From Marixanthomonas ophiurae (lineage in GTDB: Bacteria > Bacteroidota > Bacteroidia > Flavobacteriales > Flavobacteriaceae), in NCBI RefSeq assembly GCF_003413745.1, contig NZ_QVID01000001.1, positions 2,191,089 to 2,255,088 on the forward strand: a DNA stretch of 64,000 bases, given 5' to 3'. Positions 35,259 to 42,842 of this stretch are shown here, piece by piece (the first letter of the stretch is position 1; each line of letters starts with the position of its first letter). Below the pieces are notes generated by a model. That model had not been told where the DNA came from. It saw only the letters and a list, made by a program, of their open reading frames with translations, and did not search any database. Position numbers and translations under genes: made by a program.

Positions 35259-35331
35259 GGCAACAAATACCTTTAGCAGGCAACAGATATACAACAAATA
35301 TAGCTTAAAAAAAGCAAAAAGGCAACAAAAA
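35259..35331 (+). repeat. Candidate integrase arm-type sites, right end
   Basis: Four related motifs: GGCAACAAATA (35259), GGCAACAGATA (35279), TACAACAAATA (35289) and GGCAACAAAAA (35321). The first is identical to the 11-mer at 5722-5732 near the left end. Spacing of the first two is 20 bp. They lie 64-136 bp from the right att copy. Role inferred from position at both ends. Confidence 0.5.
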
Positions 35332-35355
35332 AGAAGCAATAAATAACACGTAATA

Positions 35356-35370
35356 CCTTGTATAACAAGG
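35356..35370. repeat. Short palindrome near the right boundary
   Basis: CCTTGT, a 3-nt spacer, then ACAAGG, 24 bp from the mnmE stop codon. It could be a protein-binding site of the recombination region or a weak terminator for mnmE. Confidence 0.35.
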
Positions 35371-35394
35371 AAAAGCTAATAAAAGGAAAAGTAA

Positions 35395-35412
35395 TTACTT
35401 CCCGATGCAAAA
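35395..35412 (-). other. Right attachment site inside the mnmE 3' end
   Basis: Read on the minus strand, TTTTGCATCGGGAAGTAA is the last six codons of mnmE (FCIGK-stop). The island lies immediately downstream. The gene stays intact because the att sequence restores its end. Salmonella island SGI1 uses the same end of the same gene. Confidence 0.87.
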
Positions 35413-36831
35413 GTTAGCGAAAATGTTTCCCAAAAGCTCATCATTGCTTATTTCACCGGTAATTTCACCAAAGTAATACAACGCCTGACGAATGTCTATT
35501 GCCATTAAATCACTGCTTAAATTACTATCAATACCTTGTTGTACTTTATGAATTTCTTCCAATGCTTTTAATAATGAGTCGTAATGACGCGTATTGGTGA
35601 CAATGGTTTCATTATTTCGAAGTGCCCCGGTATTTACAAAATCAAATAGAGTCGTTTGTAGTTCTTCAACGCCTTCGCCTGTTTTTGCTGAAAGAGTCAA
35701 TAGTTGGTAGTTGGTCGTGGGTAGGGTTTTGGTTATTTGTTTTTTGAATGCGGAACGGTCTGTTACGTTAAGTTCATCTATTTTATTGGCGATAACCAAT
35801 AAGGGTTTCTGCGGAAACCGGTTTTTAATCTTCTCTACTTCAACTGAAATAGATGAATATTTCTCTCCCTTTGGGGGAGATGCCCGAAGGGCAGAGGGGG
35901 AAGCTTCAAATAAGTAAACAACCACCTGCGCCTGTTCCATTTTTTCAAAGGTCTTTTTTATGCCTAAGCCTTCAATAGTATCGGTCGTTTCTCTAATTCC
36001 AGCAGTATCAATAAATCGGAAGCCTATGCCGCCAATGGTAATTTCATCTTCAATGGTGTCACGCGTAGTACCTGCGATGTCGCTTACAATGGCTCTTTCT
36101 TCGTTTAGCAATGCGTTTAACAACGTAGATTTACCAACGTTGGGTTCGCCTACAATGGCAACAGGAATCCCGTTTTTAAGCACATTTCCCGTAGCGAATG
36201 AGTCGATCAAGCGTTTTAAAACGTGTGTGATTCGGGTAATTAATTTCTGAAATTCGTCCCGGTTGGCAAATTCTACATCTTCTTCAGCAAAGTCTAACTC
36301 TAATTCAATTAAAGATGCGAAGTCTAACAATTCTTGTCGCAGTTGTTTTATTTCTGAAGAAAATCCGCCGCGCATTTGTTGAATGGCCAACTGATGCGAA
36401 GCTGCCGAATCACTACTTATTAAATCGGCTACTGCTTCAGCTTGGCTTAGATCCATCTTTCCGCTTAAAAAAGCACGTAGGGTAAACTCACCTGCTTGCG
36501 CCATTCGGCAACCGTTCCGAAGGCATAATTGGATAATCTCTTGTTGAATATAACTACTGCCATGACACGAAAACTCTACTACATTTTCGCCTGTATAACT
36601 GTTGGGGTTTTTAAACACTGTAGCCAACACTTGGTCGATTACACGAGTATCGTCCATTATATTACCTAAATGTACGGTGTGCGTTTTCTGCTTCGTTAAA
36701 TCTTTCCCTGAAACTGAGGCAAACAACTTGGCAGCAATGGTAATGGCATCGTTGCCTGAAAGTCTAATTATGGCAATGGCTCCTGCACCTGAAGGGGTGG
36801 CTAATGCAACGATTGTATCTGTGTGTGTCAT
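35395..36831 (-). CDS. mnmE: tRNA modification GTPase MnmE (TrmE)
   Basis: MnmE, with MnmG, adds the carboxymethylaminomethyl group to the wobble uridine of certain tRNAs. The N-terminal folate-binding domain starts MTHTDTIVALATPSGAGAIA. The G domain has G1 GEPNVGKS (231-238, counting from a TTG three codons earlier), TT in G2, DTAG in G3 and NKID in G4. The C-terminal FCIGK supplies the catalytic cysteine. I start at the ATG at 36831 because the longer frame begins with TTG and adds only three residues. Between G3 and G4 an in-frame palindromic repeat (35864-35902) adds about 14 residues (SPSALRASPPKGE). The island is inserted just after the stop codon. Confidence 0.96.
   Translation of the reverse strand: MTHTDTIVALATPSGAGAIAIIRLSGNDAITIAAKLFASVSGKDLTKQKTHTVHLGNIMDDTRVIDQVLATVFKNPNSYTGENVVEFSCHGSSYIQQEIIQLCLRNGCRMAQAGEFTLRAFLSGKMDLSQAEAVADLISSDSAASHQLAIQQMRGGFSSEIKQLRQELLDFASLIELELDFAEEDVEFANRDEFQKLITRITHVLKRLIDSFATGNVLKNGIPVAIVGEPNVGKSTLLNALLNEERAIVSDIAGTTRDTIEDEITIGGIGFRFIDTAGIRETTDTIEGLGIKKTFEKMEQAQVVVYLFEASPSALRASPPKGEKYSSISVEVEKIKNRFPQKPLLVIANKIDELNVTDRSAFKKQITKTLPTTNYQLLTLSAKTGEGVEELQTTLFDFVNTGALRNNETIVTNTRHYDSLLKALEEIHKVQQGIDSNLSSDLMAIDIRQALYYFGEITGEISNDELLGNIFANFCIGK
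35864..35902. repeat. REP-like palindromic repeat inserted in frame in mnmE
   Basis: Two adjacent hairpins, CTCCC/GGGAG-type and GCCC-GAA-GGGC, followed by a G-run. It resembles dispersed intergenic repeats of Bacteroidota (recalled, not searched). Here it lies within a coding region, with no frame change. Confidence 0.6.
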
Positions 36832-36932
36832 AGACTGCAAAAGTACATAATTCCTTTTTTCGATTGGTCTGTGTGTAACATTTTATCACTTTTCACTACT
36901 TATCTAGTATATCAATCAAAATCATTCAAAAA

Positions 36933-37319
36933 ATGGAAGTAATCAATCCCACACCACAACAAGCCGAGTACACCACGGCAAAACGAACCGACAATCAATT
37001 ATTGGTCATTACACACGTTTCACAACTGCTAACCTATGTCACAGGATTTGGCGGACTAATAGTACCGTTAATTCTTTGGCTTACTCAAAGGGACAAAGTA
37101 GTAGGAATGGACGAGCATGGAAAAGCCATCGTTAATTTTCAACTGACTTTAATTCTATTGACTATCATAAGCATTCCGGCCATATTGTTATTAGGCTTAG
37201 GTATTTTAATGCTCATTTTTATAGGTATTGTTGCGTTTGTACTGCCTATTGTAAACGCGGTACGCGCCAGTAATAATGAATCGCCAAGCCTTTTTATGAC
37301 CATTCGGTTTATTTCGTAA
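36933..37319 (+). CDS. DUF4870 membrane protein
   Basis: The 128-residue protein has the DUF4870/Tic20-like layout: a short soluble N-terminus, a first helix (LVITHVSQLLTYVTGFGGLI), a conserved VPLILWLTQRDKVVGMDEHG segment, and two more helices (TLILLTIISIPAILLLGLGI and LIFIGIVAFVLPIVNAVRAS). It is an inner membrane protein of unknown function. It is divergent from mnmE with an intergenic gap of about 100 bp, and is followed by an unrelated small gene after 28 bp. Confidence 0.88.
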   Translation: MEVINPTPQQAEYTTAKRTDNQLLVITHVSQLLTYVTGFGGLIVPLILWLTQRDKVVGMDEHGKAIVNFQLTLILLTIISIPAILLLGLGILMLIFIGIVAFVLPIVNAVRASNNESPSLFMTIRFIS

Positions 37320-37347
37320 TAAAAATGACTAATAGATAAATTTTAAG

Positions 37348-37836
37348 ATGAAACTAAACTGGAAGAAAGGAGCATTTTCAAACAGATATAAGCTGTATTC
37401 CAATGGGAGGGAAGTAGGCGAACTTGCGGAAAAAACCTTTTCTTCAAATGCTATTGGAATACTTTTAAATAAGAAGTTTAGGTTTGAAACTAGTGGCTTC
37501 TTGAAACAAACAACCAATGTTATTGACATTGAAAGCAATAAAAAAGTAGGGGAAATTACTTATAATGGTTTTTGTTCAAAAGCTACGGCCACTTTTAACA
37601 ATGATAGTTTTGTTTGGAAATATGAAAATGCATGGAATACCAAATGGAGCTTCAATCAAAATGATAAAAAGTTAGTAACATCTTCAGTTTCATTTTCAAG
37701 CGGCACAGTAGAATCTAAAACCGAAGAAGCAATCTATTTGTTAACAGCTTTGTTTATAGATACTTATTACAGAAAAATGGCTGTCGCAGCAATAATTGTC
37801 ATTTTTATACCTATTTGGATGGCTAGTTTTAACTAG
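37348..37836 (+). CDS. Hypothetical protein with a C-terminal membrane segment
   Basis: I do not recognise this 162-residue protein. It is beta-rich with short repeated strand-turn patterns (LYSNGREVGELAEKTFSSNA, then NKKVGEITYNGFCSKATATF), and ends in a hydrophobic helix (MAVAAIIVIFIPIWMASF) that probably anchors it in the inner membrane. It sits 28 bp after the DUF4870 gene, so it may be co-transcribed with it. It is convergent with the TonB-receptor gene, 4 bp apart. Confidence 0.65.
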   Translation: MKLNWKKGAFSNRYKLYSNGREVGELAEKTFSSNAIGILLNKKFRFETSGFLKQTTNVIDIESNKKVGEITYNGFCSKATATFNNDSFVWKYENAWNTKWSFNQNDKKLVTSSVSFSSGTVESKTEEAIYLLTALFIDTYYRKMAVAAIIVIFIPIWMASFN

Positions 37837-37840
37837 GTTT

Positions 37841-40123
37841 TTAAAAAGTATATTGAATTTGTAAACTACTATAATAATTACGAGGTAAACCAGGGTAGTA
37901 GTACCGAGGTTCACTTCCACCAAAACCAGAGGCATTAATTAAAATTGAGGAGGCATACATTGAATTAGTTACATTATTAATGCCTGCTGAAAGCCGGATA
38001 TAAAAAGCATCTGCTATCGCCTTTTTATATTCGGCTTGTATATTTAATAGGTTGTATGAATTACTATACAGCGAGTTGCTATCGGTTATTGGCTGACTCC
38101 CAATGTGTCTAAAGTTTGAGGAAATATCTATCCCTGAGTTGTGATAAACTCGTATTCCTGCGGTTATCTTTTTATCAGGCACACCCGTGAGGTCATTTCC
38201 TGAAAAATCATCTGCTTCATCTACAAAATCAAGAAACTTGTGAAAATTAAATTCTGCATTTATAAAAGGATTAATTTCAAAACCTGAAGCTATATTAAAG
38301 CTATAATTTGCCTGAAACTCCAAACCGCGATGATGTGTCTTACCAGCGTTTCTACCTATAAATTGATCATTGCCCACCCGTTCAGCCACCAAAAGATTGG
38401 ATATAGACAATAAATAAGCGGCAGATTGTAAGTGTAAATTTCGGTTGAAGAAATATAAATCGGCTCCTACTTCATAATTCCAGCCGGTTTCGGGACCAAT
38501 GTCTGGATTTATAATTCCCTCGGGTGTTAAGGTTTCTTCTAGACTAGGATAATTAAACCCTTTACTAATATTTCCGTAGAAAGAAGTATTTGACGATGCC
38601 GTATATAATATATTTAGGTTTGGTGCTACAATAAGATCAAAATTTCTATTGGCAGATGTATTTTCGCTTCCTGTATTAAAAGCATCGGTATAATCATAGG
38701 TAGTTTTATTTACATTTACGCCAATTTCTGCTTCAAGAGTAGCGGTAAGAGGTAAAATGGTAGTAGTAAAAACGTTTAATTGCTTTCTGATTTCTTTGTT
38801 TTTACTAAGTAAACCACCTTCTAAGCTACCTTGGCTGTTATTTTCTTCATATAAATTTTCAATTGTTTTCCATCGGTATTCATCTTGATACCATTCACCT
38901 CCAAAACTTACGGAGGCTTGTCGTGCGTTAAAAGTGAACGATTTGGCAAATACTGTTCTGGCACCATAGCCATTTGTTATTTCATCTAAAATATTAAAGG
39001 GGCGTGGCTCATAGTGATCTGAATACGTATAATAGATGCTTGTGTTATTGCTGAAAGTTTCCGAAAATGTACTGGAAAAACTAAGACCAGTTACCGTTTG
39101 GCGGTTGTCTTCATAGCCCTTAGAAGCATCCCAAGTAAATGCAGCTTGCGTAGGATCTTCAGTAAAATCTGTCAATGCTAACGAGCTTGGTATTTGAGCG
39201 TTGTTGTTAAGGTGATTAACTAAAAAAGAAATACTGTATTTATCATTAAATTGATAGTCTGTGTTCAAAAAATAGCTATTCCGGTTGTACCGACTGTTAT
39301 CCCGATATCCGTCCTGTTGTAGGTGATCGTAATTAAAATTAATGGAGAGCTTGTCTTCTTTAATAGCAGCGCTCCATGTCTTCTTAAATAATCCATAAGA
39401 GCCTACTGTTACTGTATTTGAAACGTTAGCTCCGTTTTTCAGAAGTTCTTTAGAGTTAAGCAATAAAGTTCCGCCAAGGTTGGTTCCGTATTGCGTAGCC
39501 TTCGGACCTTTAATAATTTCAATATTCTGTATGTTGTTAGCATCGTAAGTATCGATAGCCGTTTCGCCTACACCGTTGGTAATAGGAATTCCATTAAAGT
39601 AAGCTCGTATTTTATTAGTACCATACAATGTTCTAGAACCTACACCCCGGATGGTGATTCGATTGGTATTAATGGCTCCTTGCTGAATATAGACCCCAGG
39701 TGTTTCATTAATTGCTGAAACCAAATCTACCGGGCTATAAGCTTCAATAGTTTCTGAAGAAATATCTGAAGTAGGCACAAGTACACCACTTTCTTTTTGA
39801 AACTTGGAAGCCAAAATAACGGGTTCCAATTGTTCGGTTTCCTTTATTCTTTTCAGAATATAGGTTTTACCTGTTTCTGAAACAGTGATCATTTCGGAAT
39901 AAAAATCAGGATGCTGAAGCATAACTGTAACAGGAAGCTCAATTTCTGAAGAAAAAGAAAATGCTCCATTTGAATTTGTGCTAACCATTAAAGAGTCGCT
40001 AACCCTTGCCGAAACACCTTCAATTGGTATGGTATTTTCAGTTATAACAATACCAGTAATTTGGGCCGTACTATTAAAAAAGACGGCTATAAAAATAACC
40101 GTCATAATGTGTTTTTTCTGCAT
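37841..40123 (-). CDS. TonB-dependent outer membrane receptor
   Basis: The 760-residue protein has a signal peptide (MQKKHIMTVIFIAVFFNSTA), a carboxypeptidase-regulatory-like domain (22-95), a plug (about 115-225: SAINETPGVYIQQGAINTNR, then IEIIKGPKATQYGTNLGGTL) and a long beta-barrel ending in an aromatic Phe (QIQYTF). It imports a ligand across the outer membrane using TonB energy. The shape is closer to FecA/siderophore-type receptors than to SusC, since no SusD partner is present. It lies 12 bp after a sugar-dehydrogenase gene on the same strand, so the ligand could be a sugar or another small molecule linked to that enzyme (inference). Confidence 0.92.
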   Translation of the reverse strand: MQKKHIMTVIFIAVFFNSTAQITGIVITENTIPIEGVSARVSDSLMVSTNSNGAFSFSSEIELPVTVMLQHPDFYSEMITVSETGKTYILKRIKETEQLEPVILASKFQKESGVLVPTSDISSETIEAYSPVDLVSAINETPGVYIQQGAINTNRITIRGVGSRTLYGTNKIRAYFNGIPITNGVGETAIDTYDANNIQNIEIIKGPKATQYGTNLGGTLLLNSKELLKNGANVSNTVTVGSYGLFKKTWSAAIKEDKLSINFNYDHLQQDGYRDNSRYNRNSYFLNTDYQFNDKYSISFLVNHLNNNAQIPSSLALTDFTEDPTQAAFTWDASKGYEDNRQTVTGLSFSSTFSETFSNNTSIYYTYSDHYEPRPFNILDEITNGYGARTVFAKSFTFNARQASVSFGGEWYQDEYRWKTIENLYEENNSQGSLEGGLLSKNKEIRKQLNVFTTTILPLTATLEAEIGVNVNKTTYDYTDAFNTGSENTSANRNFDLIVAPNLNILYTASSNTSFYGNISKGFNYPSLEETLTPEGIINPDIGPETGWNYEVGADLYFFNRNLHLQSAAYLLSISNLLVAERVGNDQFIGRNAGKTHHRGLEFQANYSFNIASGFEINPFINAEFNFHKFLDFVDEADDFSGNDLTGVPDKKITAGIRVYHNSGIDISSNFRHIGSQPITDSNSLYSNSYNLLNIQAEYKKAIADAFYIRLSAGINNVTNSMYASSILINASGFGGSEPRYYYPGLPRNYYSSLQIQYTF

Positions 40124-40135
40124 AGATATTTTCTG

Positions 40136-41425
40136 TTATTGGTCGTAGCTTACTTTCCAAATGGTGTTTCCGGTATCGTCATTTACCAATAAAGCTCCGT
40201 CTGGAGTTACCGTAACACCAACTGGACGTCCATAGACGTTTCCTTCTTCTTCATTGGCGATAAAACCACCGAGAAAATCTTGTTGTTTACCAGCTGGTTT
40301 TCCATTTTTAAAAGGAACAAACGTTACTTTGTACCCTGAAAATTTTGAACGATTCCAAGAACCGTGTTGGCCAATAAAAGCACCATTTTTGTACTTTTCT
40401 GGAAATTGGTCACCCGTATAAAAAGTGAAACCTAGAGAAGCGGTATGTGGTCCTACTGAAACATCAGGTACAATTGCTTTTGCAACTAACGAATCTGCTT
40501 TTCCTTCCATTCTAGGATCTTCAATTTGACCAAAATAGGAATAAGGCCAACCATAAAAACCACCTTTTTGTACACTAGTTATATAATCGGGAACTAGATT
40601 ATCACCTAACTTATCACGTTCGTTAACAGCTGTCCATAGATCACCAGTAATAGGATTCCAGTCCATCCCAACAGGGTTTCGTAAGCCACTTGCGTATATA
40701 ATTTCGCCACTACCATCTAGATTCACTTCGAGAATGTTAGCACGTCTAATTTCTTCTTTCATTCCGTGTTCGCCAACATTACTAGCTGATCCCACCGAAA
40801 TATAAATTTTATCTTTTTCATCATTCGTAATAATGTTCCGTGTCCAGTGATTGTTATAACCTCCAGCGGGAAGTGAAACAATTTTAGCCCCTTCTACATC
40901 TTTTAAGGAAGTTTGACCTTCTTTATACGGATATTTGTAGAGCCCGTCGGTATTAGCTACATAAAATGCATTCCCTATTACAAGCATACCAAACGGTTGA
41001 TTTAAGTCTTCTAAAAATGTTTCTCGCACTTCAAATTCACCGTCTTTATTTGTATCACGAAGCAATGTTATTTTGTTGGCACTGCTTTTGGTATTTGATT
41101 CTACCACGAAAATATCATTGTTAGGCGCAATATATGTCCAACGTGGGTTGTCAAAGCCATCTGCAAATTTTGTTACAGTAAAACCTTCAGGAGCTTTTGG
41201 CATTGTATTTTCCGGCCAATCCACCATATTGTATAACTTCGCTGTAGACTTAGTAGCATACGGAGCTGGTAAAACAATATCGCCAATAGCAGTTTGTACC
41301 GTATCGGCTGTATATTCTTGAGCGGCTAAATCAGAATCAGATTCTGCTTTCTTTTCAGCAAATTGTTGCTTACAAGAAAGAAAAGCGAGACTAATAGCAA
41401 GGGTAATTAGAGTAAGTTTTTTCAT
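40136..41425 (-). CDS. PQQ-dependent sugar (sorbosone-type) dehydrogenase lipoprotein
   Basis: The 429-residue protein has a lipoprotein signal (MKKLTLITLAISLAFLSCKQ; lipobox LSC). It then has a six-bladed beta-propeller of the glucose/sorbosone dehydrogenase family: the first blades include ITLLRDTNKDGEFEVRETFL, then RNPVGMDWNPITGDLW and GFYGWPYSYFGQIEDPRMEG. The C-terminal blades include NGAFIGQHGSWNRSKFSGYK. It would act in the periplasm or on the outer membrane, using PQQ or a related cofactor. Start is at the ATG with the lipoprotein signal. It is the first gene of a two-gene unit with the TonB receptor. Confidence 0.85.
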   Translation of the reverse strand: MKKLTLITLAISLAFLSCKQQFAEKKAESDSDLAAQEYTADTVQTAIGDIVLPAPYATKSTAKLYNMVDWPENTMPKAPEGFTVTKFADGFDNPRWTYIAPNNDIFVVESNTKSSANKITLLRDTNKDGEFEVRETFLEDLNQPFGMLVIGNAFYVANTDGLYKYPYKEGQTSLKDVEGAKIVSLPAGGYNNHWTRNIITNDEKDKIYISVGSASNVGEHGMKEEIRRANILEVNLDGSGEIIYASGLRNPVGMDWNPITGDLWTAVNERDKLGDNLVPDYITSVQKGGFYGWPYSYFGQIEDPRMEGKADSLVAKAIVPDVSVGPHTASLGFTFYTGDQFPEKYKNGAFIGQHGSWNRSKFSGYKVTFVPFKNGKPAGKQQDFLGGFIANEEEGNVYGRPVGVTVTPDGALLVNDDTGNTIWKVSYDQ

Positions 41426-41525
41426 AGTGATTTTCTTTTCCCCTTAAAATACTATGAAACTTTCAGAAAAGTAGTCTAGGATGGAATAGTTTAAAGTTTA
41501 TTTAACTGTTTCAGCGATGTAAATT

Positions 41526-41566
41526 AAAAAATCCACAGTCCTAAAGATATAGGAATGTGGATTTTT
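41526..41566 (-). terminator. Intrinsic terminator after dnaN
   Basis: AAAAATCCACA and TGTGGATTTTT pair around a loop of about 19 nt. The hairpin lies about 49-89 bp beyond the dnaN stop codon and precedes the dehydrogenase gene. A/T tracts at both ends allow activity on either strand. Confidence 0.75.
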
Positions 41567-41595
41567 ATATTCTTTTCTTAAGAAAATTTTTGCTT

Positions 41596-41613
41596 GTCGA
41601 GCGGAGTCGAGAC
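41596..41613. repeat. Dispersed GAGCGGAGTCGAG-type repeat
   Basis: GTCGAGCGGAGTCGAGAC just after the dnaN stop codon. A related copy, ACTGAGCGGAGCCGAAGT, is at 45729-45746. Such sequences are frequent between flavobacterial genes (general knowledge). Confidence 0.5.
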
Positions 41614-41614
41614 G

Positions 41615-42733
41615 TTAGTTATTCAACATAACCGGCATAACAAGCATGGTTACTTGCTCACCTTCATCAAGTCCGTCAACAGGCGTTAAAATTCCGGCGC
41701 GGTTCGGTAAAGACATCTCTAGAGAAACAACATCGCTCGTTAGGTTATTCAACATTTCGGTAAGGAAACGAGAGTTAAAACCTATTTGCATATCGTCGCC
41801 TTGGTAATCACAGGTTAAACGCTCTTCTGCTTTGTTACTGTAGTCAACATCTTCAGCAGAAATATTAAGCTCAGATCCTGCTATTTTTAAACGGATTTGA
41901 TGTGTAGTCTTGTTTGAAAAGATGGACACACGACGTACCGAGTTTAAAAACTGATTGCGATCAATACTGAGTTTGTTCGGATTTTCCTTCGGGATTACCG
42001 CTTCGTAATTAGGGTATTTTCCATCAATTAGGCGACACACCATTTCGGTGTTTTCAAAAGTAAACTTCGCATTGCTTTCATTATATTCAATAGTCACTTC
42101 TTCTTCACTGCCAGCCAAGATGCTTTTTAGTAAATTTAGTGGTTTTTTAGGCATAATGAATTCAGCGTTTTCTGTGGCTTTTAAGTCCTCACGAGTATAT
42201 TTTACTAATTTGTGAGCATCGGTTGCTACAAAGGTTAATCCTTCCGAAGAAAATTGAAAAAATACTCCGCTCATTACAGGACGAAGGTCATCGTTACCAG
42301 TTGCAAAAAATGTTTTATTAATAGCAGTAGCCAACACGTCTCCTTGTAAAATTGTAGAAGATGGGTCGTTTAATTCCACTGCATTAGGAAATTCTTCACC
42401 ATCAGCATACGCTAAGGCATATTTACCGTGGTTACTGCTTATTTCTACCGTGTTATTTTCTTCAACTGTAAAGGTTAACGGTTGCTCTGGAAAGGTTTTT
42501 AAAGTATCTAACAACAAACGTGCAGGGATGCAAACCATTCCTTGTTCACTGCTTTCTACTTCCAGTTTTGAAGAAACTGTGGTTTCTAGGTCGGATGCTG
42601 AAACGATAAGCGAACTCCCATCTAGGTTAAACAAAAAATTATCTAAAATAGGAAGCGTATTATTGTTGTTAATAATGCCTCCAAGTACTTGTAGTTGTTT
42701 CAGTAAATACGAACTCGATACGATGAATTTCAT
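41615..42733 (-). CDS. dnaN: DNA polymerase III beta subunit (sliding clamp)
   Basis: The 372-residue protein has the standard clamp length and three repeated clamp domains. The start is MKFIVSSSYLLKQLQVLGGI. Hallmarks are LPILDNFLF in domain 1, MSGVFFQFSSEGLTFVATDA, HKLVKY (domain 2) and a C-terminal MLVMPVMLN, the variant of the family's MPMRL-like end. It forms the ring that tethers DNA polymerase III to DNA. It is downstream of gldG on the same strand (109-bp gap), a synteny found in several Flavobacteriia. The terminator lies after the stop codon. Confidence 0.96.
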   Translation of the reverse strand: MKFIVSSSYLLKQLQVLGGIINNNNTLPILDNFLFNLDGSSLIVSASDLETTVSSKLEVESSEQGMVCIPARLLLDTLKTFPEQPLTFTVEENNTVEISSNHGKYALAYADGEEFPNAVELNDPSSTILQGDVLATAINKTFFATGNDDLRPVMSGVFFQFSSEGLTFVATDAHKLVKYTREDLKATENAEFIMPKKPLNLLKSILAGSEEEVTIEYNESNAKFTFENTEMVCRLIDGKYPNYEAVIPKENPNKLSIDRNQFLNSVRRVSIFSNKTTHQIRLKIAGSELNISAEDVDYSNKAEERLTCDYQGDDMQIGFNSRFLTEMLNNLTSDVVSLEMSLPNRAGILTPVDGLDEGEQVTMLVMPVMLNN

Positions 42734-42842
42734 TCTCTATATTTTGTGGAAATAGTTGATTTTCAATTTCAGCTGAATTGTATTCAGCATACATACAAAT
42801 ATATCTGAAATGCGACGGTTTTGAAAACTAATTTATTAACAG

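Larger units (their letters stand above)
5666..35412. mobile_element. mnmE-integrated genomic island carrying a composite defence operon
   Basis: The boundaries are two 18-bp copies of the mnmE 3' end: TTACTTACCGATGCAAAA at 5666-5683 and TTACTTCCCGATGCAAAA at 35395-35412 (17/18 identical, same orientation). A tyrosine recombinase gene lies just inside the mnmE end. Between the copies are an integrase, HTH/excisionase-like genes, a primase module, a 13-gene defence operon, a structured gene-free region, a YegP-like gene and a DUF6266 gene. Flanking genes on both sides are chromosomal. No relaxase, coupling protein or Tra genes are present, so the island is probably mobilised by a helper or moves only by excision and general transfer (inference). 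Confidence 0.85.

Noticed and set aside
35175..35283. Longer start of the zinc-finger/HTH gene at 35283
   Set aside because: The extra 36 codons translate the ATGGTGCA iterons and show no domain; the internal ATG gives a typical N-terminus.
35178..35331. CRISPR array
   Set aside because: The repeats are only 8-11 bp and irregular in spacing over the region; no Cas genes are nearby. No array was seen anywhere in the window.
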